Shown here: one piece after another, positions 16,725-22,879 of the stretch
Layout of the letters: each line of letters opens with the position of its first letter
How positions within the stretch are numbered: position 1 is the stretch's first letter
NCBI RefSeq assembly: GCF_038007465.1
Contig: NZ_JBBOXF010000001.1
Location: 3,855,001-3,919,000 of the forward strand
From: Sporosarcina sp. FSL K6-1508
Lineage (GTDB): Bacteria; Bacillota; Bacilli; Bacillales_A; Planococcaceae
Direction of reading: 5' to 3'
Length of the DNA: 64,000 nucleotides
Translations under genes and position numbers: made by a program
Notes under the pieces: generated by a model
Seen by the model: the letters and a program-made list of their open reading frames with translations, nothing else
Told to the model about the DNA's origin: nothing
Database searches by the model: none

Positions 16725-17204
16725 TTATCGAATTCTTAACGATTCGCCTTGTTGTATTTGTGCGCCTGGCATGTTTCCGTGTTCTTTCAAATATTCCAAC
16801 ACAGATTTTTTATCTAAAACAGGTTTACTTTCGGTGAAATACCTATTTGGAATCAATGACTCGTCCAAAACTTTTAATGCAGGTGGATTCTTCTGCACGG
16901 TGAATGTGAATTTCTCACCTTTAATCTTTTGATTACCTGTGGAAGACATTGCGAATTGCATGTTTTCTTTCATTCGCTTGATTCCGTTTTCCATTGTCTT
17001 GCGACGATCAGCTAAACGTTTTTCTTCGCCTTTCAAGCCTTCTACATCCGATTCAATGTTACGGATTACCATTGCATAGCCTTCAAGTTTTTCTTCGATA
17101 GCGCCTTCCACAGTTTCTAAGATTCCGCTAAGGTCATCTGCGCCCTCTTCAATCATTTGTTGAATCTGAGCATATGAGCCAGTTAAATCATATAGAGTAG
17201 CCAT
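16725..17204 (-). CDS. Siphovirus Gp157 family protein
   Basis: 159 aa. The N-terminal MATLYDLTGSYAQIQQM, long coiled helices, the KRMKENMQFAM segment and the C-terminal GEKFTFTVQKNPPALKVLDE are diagnostic of Gp157 (PF05565), a phage protein linked to replication/recombination and reported in streptococcal phage resistance. Start ATG behind GGGAGGAC. Confidence 0.88.
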   Translation of the reverse strand: MATLYDLTGSYAQIQQMIEEGADDLSGILETVEGAIEEKLEGYAMVIRNIESDVEGLKGEEKRLADRRKTMENGIKRMKENMQFAMSSTGNQKIKGEKFTFTVQKNPPALKVLDESLIPNRYFTESKPVLDKKSVLEYLKEHGNMPGAQIQQGESLRIR

Positions 17205-17289
17205 TATGTGTCCTCCCGTGTTATATTTTTAATAAATTGTGATAAACTATGAGTGTGTGCTGTCGAGCGTCCGTTGGTAGCGGGCGTTT
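17205..17289 (+). ncRNA. Candidate small RNA with intrinsic terminator
   Basis: On the plus strand, opposite to all neighbouring genes, GAGCGTCCG and CGGGCGTTTTT (17258-17290) form a stem-loop with a U-tail, and an A/T-rich stretch (17220-17245) upstream could hold a promoter. No plus-strand gene would need this terminator, so a short antisense or free RNA is possible. It could also just terminate antisense transcription. Confidence 0.3.
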
Positions 17290-17565
17290 TTATTCATTTC
17301 TAAACTCATCTAACTTCTGATTCGCTTCCCCTAAATCTTCTTCTAATGTTTCTATTTTCTGTTTCATATCTTCATAGTCGCGTTTATCAACCATTACATA
17401 TTTATCTAAATCGACTTCAACTGATAAATAATTACGGCCAACACGCTGATACTCTTCAAATTTAAAATCAAAATCGTTACTTTCTTCTTCTGAGTTTATA
17501 TACAATTCAACTTCTGCAGATGGATTGAATTCGAGCAATTCGATAATCAAATCTCTTACTTCCAT
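17290..17565 (-). CDS. Acidic coiled-coil phage protein
   Basis: 91 aa from ATG 17565 (MEVRDLIIELLEF) preceded by GAGGGGAGC. The first half resembles a small alpha/beta domain; the last 35 residues are a coiled coil. No function recognised. Confidence 0.55.
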   Translation of the reverse strand: MEVRDLIIELLEFNPSAEVELYINSEEESNDFDFKFEEYQRVGRNYLSVEVDLDKYVMVDKRDYEDMKQKIETLEEDLGEANQKLDEFRNE

Positions 17566-17604
17566 TTTTTCAGCTCCCCTCAATCGTTTGTGTGGATGGA
17601 TAAT

Positions 17605-18090
17605 TTATTCAATTGATTGATGATATTCTTCCGCTTCAACTGCTGCATCATCGACTTTTGCATAAAATCCCTCCGTGAACGCTTTGACCTCTTCCACAGT
17701 ATCGATGACTCCCATAACGCGTTGCTGCCTTAACTTGTATTCCTTTTGCTTTTCTATCAATGACAATTCCTCGAATGGTAGTTCATCAGTTTCCATTGCA
17801 TTAATAGCAAGATGAGTAAGATATTCATTTTCATCTGATTGGAATTCTTCAAGATGCTCAATCAGTTTGTTCCGTTCATCCACAATTCTTTCTTCGATTT
17901 CGGGGAATTCTAGCGCTTCTTCCATGTTTACCAATGTTTCAATCTTTTGGAAGGATGCAGATTTTTCGTTGTAAAATGTTTTATATTCGTTATGACCAAC
18001 AAGCACTTGTACCTCTTCAACCTTGTCTTGGTAATATCTGATTGAAACTACCTCAAATTTTCTACCTAAAATATTTAATCTAGCTTTCAT
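17605..18090 (-). CDS. Hypothetical phage early protein
   Basis: 161 aa, acidic, with a beta-rich N-terminus (RKFEVVSIRYYQDKVEEVQV) and a helical C-terminus. The start overlaps the upstream zinc-ribbon stop by 4 bp. No family recognised. Confidence 0.55.
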   Translation of the reverse strand: MKARLNILGRKFEVVSIRYYQDKVEEVQVLVGHNEYKTFYNEKSASFQKIETLVNMEEALEFPEIEERIVDERNKLIEHLEEFQSDENEYLTHLAINAMETDELPFEELSLIEKQKEYKLRQQRVMGVIDTVEEVKAFTEGFYAKVDDAAVEAEEYHQSIE

Positions 18091-18200
18091 TCTTCTTCCT
18101 CCTCTTCATTTTCGTGGCACTCTTCGCATAGTAAATCTTCGAATAGTGGATCTCCTGCGTAAACAACGACTTCACATCTGCGGCAACAATAAGCAATCAT
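18087..18200 (-). CDS. 37-aa zinc-ribbon microprotein
   Basis: MIAYCCRRCEVVVYAGDPLF and onward, with a second CEEC pair and an acidic tail of six Glu. Two Cys pairs 15-20 residues apart suggest one zinc site. ATGA overlap with the next gene supports translation. Confidence 0.5.
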   Translation of the reverse strand: MIAYCCRRCEVVVYAGDPLFEDLLCEECHENEEEEEE

Positions 18201-18406
18201 TCCCCCGCTACTCTCCTTTCTGCATTACCTTCCGATAATAGAATGCTAGACAAGCAAGCCATATCGCAAAAAGCATTGCCGGCATGTTCTACGTATTCTT
18301 CACCTTCGTATATTCCTACTCCACAACAGTTGCATTTATAGAATTGTATCGGCTCCGGTTCGGGATATCCTGTACTCATCGTGTGGACGATTGACGGATG
18401 TTCCAT
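18197..18406 (-). CDS. Zinc-finger phage protein, 69 aa
   Basis: The start at ATG 18406 (MEHPSIVHTM) follows GTGGGGTG. CNCCG, then FCDMAC 30 residues later, make a treble-clef-like site (E-x-YVEHAGNAFC). Probably binds zinc; function unknown. Overlaps the following zinc microprotein by 4 bp. Confidence 0.55.
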   Translation of the reverse strand: MEHPSIVHTMSTGYPEPEPIQFYKCNCCGVGIYEGEEYVEHAGNAFCDMACLSSILLSEGNAERRVAGE

Positions 18407-18411
18407 ATCAT

Positions 18412-18558
18412 TCACCCCACAATCCCGAAGTGTTTTAGTAACACATACACAAGCCAACCCAGTCCACCTAATGTAAGAACTACAATCAAAATGTTGAAAG
18501 CAAACGCAATCCACACCATACGACCTACTCGTTTAAAATCACGGTCAAAGTTCTTCAT
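18412..18558 (-). CDS. 48-aa membrane microprotein
   Basis: MKNFDRDFKRVGRMVWIAFA begins a basic N-terminus followed by two closely spaced hydrophobic stretches up to residue ~40. It starts directly after the stop of the 323-aa gene, with GGTGAATG as ribosome site. Function unknown. Confidence 0.5.
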   Translation of the reverse strand: MKNFDRDFKRVGRMVWIAFAFNILIVVLTLGGLGWLVYVLLKHFGIVG

Positions 18559-18559
18559 A

Positions 18560-19531
18560 TCATTCACCTACACTTTCAAAATCGTAAATTGCGTTTGTAT
18601 CGTCGATGATTGGTAGCATACGAATTTCACTATCCGTTAAATCTGCGTGCGCTTTTCCATCTTCAAATAATTTAGTTAGGTTGTTTTCTGTATCGAGAAC
18701 AGAATCAATTTGGTAATTCATTTTCATATGATGTCTGTCGCCTTTTGGGAAAGTTACAATTTGACCTGCAGCCCAATCATCCGGCTGAACAGCTTCCATA
18801 AACTCCTGTGGAATATCAATCTTCAATGCTTTACATAGAGATACGACTTCACCTAAAGGCTCGTTGAATACTTCGTTCGGATGACAGCATGCAACAGCTT
18901 TCTTTCTGGTGTATCCAGTCCCCACCCCTATCAAAGTACAAGTCGTGGTAAGTTTCGCTAAATCATGAGCGAATTTGGCATCGCACAATAATTGGTCGCC
19001 CTTCTTACTTTCAATGATGTAACCGTCAAGATCCTTATTCTTCAACCCCTCCGCAAACTCCCTAGCCCGCTGAATCAGTTCGGCGCGTTGTTGGTTGGGG
19101 GATTTCTGTTTAAAATAATATTCAGATGGACTAACGATGCCGAGTTGCTTTTTGACTTCATCCATAGTGCCTACTACTTCGAAGATTTCTACTACATATT
19201 CACCTGCCCAAAAATCAACACGCATCGATCCTTTTCTACCATCTAAATAACTTACTTCGTTTAGAATTTCGTAGAAAACATTACTTTTCGTATGCACAGG
19301 ACCACCAAGATTTTGAAAGCGTACATAGTCACCTTTCATCTGCTTTCGTTCAACCTTACGAAGCAACTTACCTTCATGTTCAACCTTTTCAGCTCCAACA
19401 TCTTTGGAAGGAATCTCCCGAGCAACATATTTCGTAACAGTCCCCTCATCCAATCGAGATTTAACTTCTGCCATAACTTTGTTCATAACAGTCACTAGTT
19501 CAGTGCCGGATAATTCGCTAAGATTTTTCAT
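18560..19531 (-). CDS. Hypothetical phage protein, 323 aa
   Basis: The first large early gene. It has a charged helical N-terminus, a middle domain with FWAGEYVVEIFEV, and a C-terminal domain with a CDAKFAHDLAKLTTTC segment. I recognise no family. As the first sizeable product of the early operon it may be an anti-host or replication-control factor; that is inference from position only. Confidence 0.6.
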   Translation of the reverse strand: MKNLSELSGTELVTVMNKVMAEVKSRLDEGTVTKYVAREIPSKDVGAEKVEHEGKLLRKVERKQMKGDYVRFQNLGGPVHTKSNVFYEILNEVSYLDGRKGSMRVDFWAGEYVVEIFEVVGTMDEVKKQLGIVSPSEYYFKQKSPNQQRAELIQRAREFAEGLKNKDLDGYIIESKKGDQLLCDAKFAHDLAKLTTTCTLIGVGTGYTRKKAVACCHPNEVFNEPLGEVVSLCKALKIDIPQEFMEAVQPDDWAAGQIVTFPKGDRHHMKMNYQIDSVLDTENNLTKLFEDGKAHADLTDSEIRMLPIIDDTNAIYDFESVGE

Positions 19532-19653
19532 TTCATTTCCACCTTCCGTTTTTTATTAGCCTGGAATCGTTCGATTGCCGTCCACACATAACCAGTGATT
19601 GATAGTGCCGTGACGAATGCTACGTAGAGCCAGAAGAGTCCCCAGTCTGTCAT
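19528..19653 (-). CDS. 41-aa membrane microprotein
   Basis: MTDWGLFWLYVAFVTALSIT opens with a single membrane segment and ends in a basic tail NKKRKVEMK. It overlaps the neighbouring genes by 4 bp at each end (ATGA), a strong sign of a real coupled gene. Confidence 0.55.
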   Translation of the reverse strand: MTDWGLFWLYVAFVTALSITGYVWTAIERFQANKKRKVEMK

Positions 19654-19850
19654 TGGACTTGTCCTTTATCGAACAACTCTTCTATGGTCATCCCTAACCT
19701 TTCCGATATCGTGAAAGCCTCCGGTAAAGTGAATGCTGCCTTGCCGCTTTCTTTTAATTGGTATGTGATTGGATTAATGTGAAGCAACTCGGCCATATCC
19801 TTTTGTCGTAACCTGTTTTCGCGTCTTGTGACGTATAGAATGTGGTGCAT
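19650..19850 (-). CDS. XRE-family HTH protein
   Basis: 66 aa from ATG 19850 after GGGAGGGAG. An HTH_3 fold spans residues ~8-60: LRQKDMAELLHINPITYQL is the helix-turn-helix, followed by a short C-terminal helix with IEELFDKG. Probably a second early regulator (antirepressor partner or Cro accessory). Confidence 0.75.
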   Translation of the reverse strand: MHHILYVTRRENRLRQKDMAELLHINPITYQLKESGKAAFTLPEAFTISERLGMTIEELFDKGQVQ

Positions 19851-19869
19851 ATACAACTCCCTCCCCCAA

Positions 19870-20112
19870 CTACACTTTTTCCGTTACCTTTCTCTTAATC
19901 CGAAAAAACTCGGATTCGTTGCCGAAAAAAATATCATTCGCGTTAACGTTGTATAAGTTTTCGATTTTCACCAACAACGATCTTGGTATATTAGATGAAT
20001 CTCTCTCGTACTTCGACAAGGTATCTTTGTTTACACTTAACTGTTTTGACGAGGCCACTAGAGTCATTCCTGCATTTACTCTGGCAGCGCGTAGGGTCAT
20101 TTTCATTACCAC
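19870..20112 (-). CDS. Cro-like XRE-family repressor
   Basis: 80 aa with GTG start at 20112 (GGGAG seven bases upstream). HTH: RAARVNAGMTLVASSKQLSV then NKDTLSKYERDSSNIP. As the first gene after the early promoter and divergent to the CI-like gene, it should bind the same operators and favour the lytic state. Confidence 0.78.
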   Translation of the reverse strand: MVMKMTLRAARVNAGMTLVASSKQLSVNKDTLSKYERDSSNIPRSLLVKIENLYNVNANDIFFGNESEFFRIKRKVTEKV

Positions 20113-20142
20113 AATCTCACTCCCTTCCGGTTGATTAACTTC

Positions 20143-20171
20143 ATATTATCCGAGATTATTCGGAATGTCAA
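20143..20171 (-). promoter_or_regulatory. Early lytic promoter with embedded operator
   Basis: On the minus strand TTGACA (20171-20166) and TAATAT (20148-20143) are separated by exactly 17 bp, and that spacer consists almost entirely of operator 1. The -35 is a perfect consensus. It drives the leftward early genes beginning with the Cro-like repressor. Confidence 0.7.
20149..20164. promoter_or_regulatory. Operator 1
   Basis: TCCGAGATTATTCGGA is a perfect dyad of 5-bp half-sites TCCGA/TCGGA with a 6-bp spacer. It lies in the early promoter spacer, so occupancy should block RNA polymerase. Confidence 0.6.
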
Positions 20172-20186
20172 ACGAATATAACCGGA
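20171..20186. promoter_or_regulatory. Operator 2
   Basis: AACGAATATAACCGGA follows the same 5-6-5 layout with degenerate half-sites, centred 22 bp from operator 1 (two helical turns), compatible with cooperative binding. Confidence 0.5.
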
Positions 20187-20200
20187 TTTGTCATATTTCC

Positions 20201-20216
20201 TCCGAGAATAAACGGA
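20201..20216. promoter_or_regulatory. Operator 3
   Basis: TCCGAGAATAAACGGA again fits TCCGA-N6-TCGGA with one half-site change. It overlaps the probable -35 region of the repressor promoter, suggesting autoregulation. Confidence 0.55.
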
Positions 20217-20234
20217 ATTTATATTGCATATAAT
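20206..20234 (+). promoter_or_regulatory. Repressor (lysogenic) promoter
   Basis: A perfect TATAAT at 20229-20234 lies about 55 bp ahead of the repressor GTG. The -35 region 17 bp upstream is poor (GAATAA), as is common for repressor promoters that need activation. Confidence 0.5.
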
Positions 20235-20289
20235 GAAGAGATGTATTATGATAGTTTTAGATAGTTCGGAAAACGGGGAGGAAAGTTCA

Positions 20290-20637
20290 GTGATTGATAG
20301 AGACTTGCCATTAAAAAAAGAAATTGCGAACAATATAAAAGCACTTATGAAATTAAACGATATTAAAAACCAAATAAAACTTAGTGAGATTTCAGGGATA
20401 TCAAAAAGCACATTATCAGATTACTTAAGGTTAAAAACTTTAATAAATCCAGGGAATGTCGAAAAACTAGCAAGTGCATTTAATGTTGAAAAGTCGGATA
20501 TTGATCCATCGTTCGCGTCTTCTAGTAGAGGGAAACAAACGGAAACAATTGCCGCGCATATAGATGAGGATTTAACAGAAGAGGAAATGGAAGAGGTAAG
20601 AAAATACATCGAGTTCATCAAATCACAACGAGAATGA
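20290..20637 (+). CDS. CI-like phage repressor, XRE family
   Basis: 115 aa from GTG 20290, which follows GGGGAGGAAAG at correct spacing; a longer frame from 20224 crosses the promoter. The HTH is at residues ~12-65 (KLSEISGISKSTLSDYLRLK). The C-terminal part is short, acidic and helical (EEEMEEVRKYIEFIKSQ), not a LexA-type peptidase domain, so inactivation is likely by the adjacent ImmA-like protease rather than self-cleavage. Confidence 0.8.
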   Translation: MIDRDLPLKKEIANNIKALMKLNDIKNQIKLSEISGISKSTLSDYLRLKTLINPGNVEKLASAFNVEKSDIDPSFASSSRGKQTETIAAHIDEDLTEEEMEEVRKYIEFIKSQRE

Positions 20638-20646
20638 GGCGATATC

Positions 20647-21096
20647 ATGAGATACGAGTCACTTGTTTCGGAGTATCCCCAATTGTTTATCTTAGAGGTT
20701 AAGGATATTCCGAAGGGACTTGCGGGACTTTATACAGATAACATGATTCTCATAGACAAACATAGAGGTAGGTATGAAAAACACTGTATATTAGCTGAGG
20801 AAATCGGACACCACGAGACAACTTATGGAGATATTACAAATCTGAAGAATGTGAGAGAGCGAAAATTGGAGTTGGTCGCCAGAAGATGGGGGTACGAAAA
20901 AATAGTTTCCCTAGATAAATTGATTGAGTGCTTCGAAATGGGTTATAAATCGTTGGAAGAGGTATGTACTCATCTCGAAATCACCGCATCATATTTAAAA
21001 AAATCTGTAGATCATTACTCTTCTCGTCACGGCATTTCAATTCACCACAATGGATATCGAATCGGATTCGACCCCCTATATATTCGAAGGGTATAA
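20647..21096 (+). CDS. ImmA/IrrE-family metallopeptidase
   Basis: 149 aa, nine bases after the repressor. The zinc motif is seen as LAEEIGHHETTYGD near residues 49-62, the form usual in phage ImmA-type proteins (E-E-x-G-H-H rather than strict HEXXH). The C-terminal half has a helical domain (SLEEVCTHLEITASYLK). Such proteins cleave or control the cognate repressor on DNA damage. Confidence 0.82.
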   Translation: MRYESLVSEYPQLFILEVKDIPKGLAGLYTDNMILIDKHRGRYEKHCILAEEIGHHETTYGDITNLKNVRERKLELVARRWGYEKIVSLDKLIECFEMGYKSLEEVCTHLEITASYLKKSVDHYSSRHGISIHHNGYRIGFDPLYIRRV

Positions 21097-21197
21097 TTTT
21101 TTTGCTATTTAACCAAACGTACGTGCCTACATTAAGGAGGTGATTGAAGATAGCGTAACAAGGGCGTGGCTTTTTTATCAGAAAGGAAGGGAAATGC

Positions 21198-22277
21198 ATG
21201 GCCGTATACAAAGACAAAGAACGAGGAACATGGTATTTCGTAACTCGGGTAAAACAGCTAGACGGGAAGATGAAGCAAGTGAAGCGTAGAGGTTTCAAGA
21301 CAAAGAAAGAAGCGCAAATAGCGGAAGCAGAGACCCTCACAACGGTCGCTACAGTTGATAGTCTAACATTGGGTGTAATCGCTAACGAATACCTCGAATG
21401 GTACACAGCGCGACGTAAAGAGTCATCTGCAAATAAACTAAAAAGCATCCTTTCACTTCACATAGTCCCCAAGTTCGGAAAAATGAAGATTGAAAGCATA
21501 CGGGCATCACATGTTATGGAGTACCAAACAGAGCTAATAAAGAAATACTCACCAAATCATGTAAAGAAAATACACGCAATGTTATCATCAGTCTTCAATT
21601 TCGCGATAAGGATGGATTATGTAAAAGAAAATCCAGCAAGAGTTGCAGGAGTATCAGGAATGGATGCCCCAAAACATATTGATTATTGGATATTAGATGA
21701 GTTTAAAAGTTTTATCAGTCATGTAGACGATCTATTTTATCGAACTTTATTCATGACGTTATATTATAGTGGGTTGAGACGAGGAGAAATACTGGCGTTG
21801 ACGTGGGCCGACATCGATTTCGATACTAATACAATTAATGTCGATAAAAGTGTATTGCATAAAAAAGTGACAACACCTAAAACTGATGCATCTACAAGGA
21901 AACTCATGATGCCTTCACACGTGATGAGATTATTACTACTATTGAAAAGAGATGCTGCACCAATGAACCTCTCCCATGTAGTCTTTGGAGAAATTCATGA
22001 CAACATCTCAAATACAACTCTTGCTAGGCATTACGAAAAATACATTAAACTTTCGGGCGTCAAGAGAATCCGTCTACACGACTTCCGTCATTCACACGCA
22101 TCCTATTTAATCAATAAAGGTTATCTCATATCTATAGTTTCGAAACGATTAGGGCATAGTAATCCTTCGACCACTTTAAATGTGTATAGCCACCTATACC
22201 CATCAACCGAAGCCGAAGCTATTGAATCAATGGAAAATGATTTCGAAACAGCTAAAATACTAAAAATGTTACCATAA
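21198..22277 (+). CDS. int: Phage tyrosine integrase
   Basis: 359 aa. N-terminal AP2-like arm-binding region (RGTWYFVTRVKQLDG), a SAM-like core-binding domain (~60-150), and the catalytic domain with Arg in LRRGEILALTW, HDFRHSHAS, LGHSNPSTT and the nucleophile Tyr in LNVYSHLY. Start ATG behind GGAAGGGA. It integrates and excises the prophage at a site next to ribT. Confidence 0.95.
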   Translation: MAVYKDKERGTWYFVTRVKQLDGKMKQVKRRGFKTKKEAQIAEAETLTTVATVDSLTLGVIANEYLEWYTARRKESSANKLKSILSLHIVPKFGKMKIESIRASHVMEYQTELIKKYSPNHVKKIHAMLSSVFNFAIRMDYVKENPARVAGVSGMDAPKHIDYWILDEFKSFISHVDDLFYRTLFMTLYYSGLRRGEILALTWADIDFDTNTINVDKSVLHKKVTTPKTDASTRKLMMPSHVMRLLLLLKRDAAPMNLSHVVFGEIHDNISNTTLARHYEKYIKLSGVKRIRLHDFRHSHASYLINKGYLISIVSKRLGHSNPSTTLNVYSHLYPSTEAEAIESMENDFETAKILKMLP

Positions 22278-22330
22278 TGTTACCATGCCCCCGCCAACCC
22301 TTGCTACCACTACCCAAAGGCAGACGTTAA
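22278..22330. other. Probable attR neighbourhood
   Basis: Between the integrase stop and the ribT stop are two imperfect copies of AATGTTACCAT followed by a C-rich stretch. Integrase genes normally lie beside attP, so the right junction should be here or in the ribT 3' end. The matching attL is outside the window, so the core cannot be read. Confidence 0.4.
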
Positions 22331-22696
22331 TTAGTCTGAACCTTCTTCTTTGGGCTTACACTTCTGTATGAATAAATCGGTTTCTTCGGTTCCGATGCAT
22401 ATTTTATCAGGGAAGAGTGCTTGCAATTTCATCACCATTTCCTTGCCAATCCCTTCCCCGCGGAAGGATGGATTGACGGAAAGATGCTGTAATGTATAGA
22501 CGTCTTCGCCTAATTCAATGCCAATCAGACCGATGAAATCCTCATCCTTTTTCACAAGATATAACTGCCAACTATCATCTGTTTCGTATTGGTAAATTGT
22601 TTCCTGCAATTTCTTCACAGTTTTGTCGCCGGGCATGTATGAAAGCAGGCCCATCGCAATTTTTTCATAGGTTTTCTTATAACGTAAAAGTATCAA
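22331..22696 (-). CDS. ribT: RibT-type GNAT acetyltransferase
   Basis: 121 aa with TTG start at 22696 after AGAAGGGA. The opening LLRYKKTYEKIAMGLLSYMP is nearly identical in pattern to B. subtilis RibT; the acetyl-CoA loop is RGEGIGKEM near residue 83. RibT is linked to the riboflavin operon, but its substrate is not established. The other rib genes are not in this window; the prophage lies on its 3' side. Confidence 0.88.
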   Translation of the reverse strand: MILLRYKKTYEKIAMGLLSYMPGDKTVKKLQETIYQYETDDSWQLYLVKKDEDFIGLIGIELGEDVYTLQHLSVNPSFRGEGIGKEMVMKLQALFPDKICIGTEETDLFIQKCKPKEEGSD

Positions 22697-22774
22697 TTGA
22701 ATCCCTTCTTTTCTGAAAATCCTTTGTCCACCATAATAGTAGGGCTAACACATTTTCTAAGTATGACAGTGCCA

Positions 22775-22879
22775 TTATCTTGGATCGATGATTGGCATGA
22801 TGAACTTCCAGTATACCGCTCCCCACATAATAGCTGCAACTACTATAAAGATAAACAGGAGGATGTTACGCTTTCTCAA
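22775..22879 (-). CDS. 34-aa membrane microprotein coupled to lysA
   Basis: A TTG at 22879 overlaps the lysA TGA by two bases (ATTGA) and is preceded by GGGAGGAGAGG inside lysA. The product is RKR followed by one membrane segment (NILLFIFIVVAAIMWGAVYW) and a short tail. Translation by termination-reinitiation is likely. No family recognised. Confidence 0.5.
   Translation of the reverse strand: MRKRNILLFIFIVVAAIMWGAVYWKFIMPIIDPR

Larger units (their letters stand above)
1..22330. mobile_element. Prophage, right portion, integrated next to ribT
   Basis: A continuous block of phage genes runs from the window edge to a tyrosine integrase at 21198-22277. Lytic genes are all on the minus strand and lysogeny genes on the plus strand, with a divergent repressor/Cro region near 20.2 kb. 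Head and packaging genes are present, while tail, lysis and left attachment site must lie left of base 1. The first host gene to the right is ribT. The exact right boundary is inferred to lie in the 53 bp between integrase and ribT or inside the ribT 3' end. Confidence 0.93.

Noticed and set aside
481..17699. CTGTGGAAG copies as classical DnaA boxes
   Set aside because: DnaA boxes read TTATCCACA; these read CTTCCACAG or GTCCTCCACA, so only the TCCACA core is shared. Treated as a separate motif.
20106..20411. Minus-strand 101-aa frame across the switch region
   Set aside because: It would cover both promoters and the operators and oppose the repressor gene; hydrophobic by chance.
21097..21197. 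Small gene after AAGGAGGTGATTG between the ImmA-like gene and integrase
   Set aside because: The only frame behind this strong ribosome site is TTG-AAG-ATA-GCG-stop, four codons; at most a leader for the integrase.
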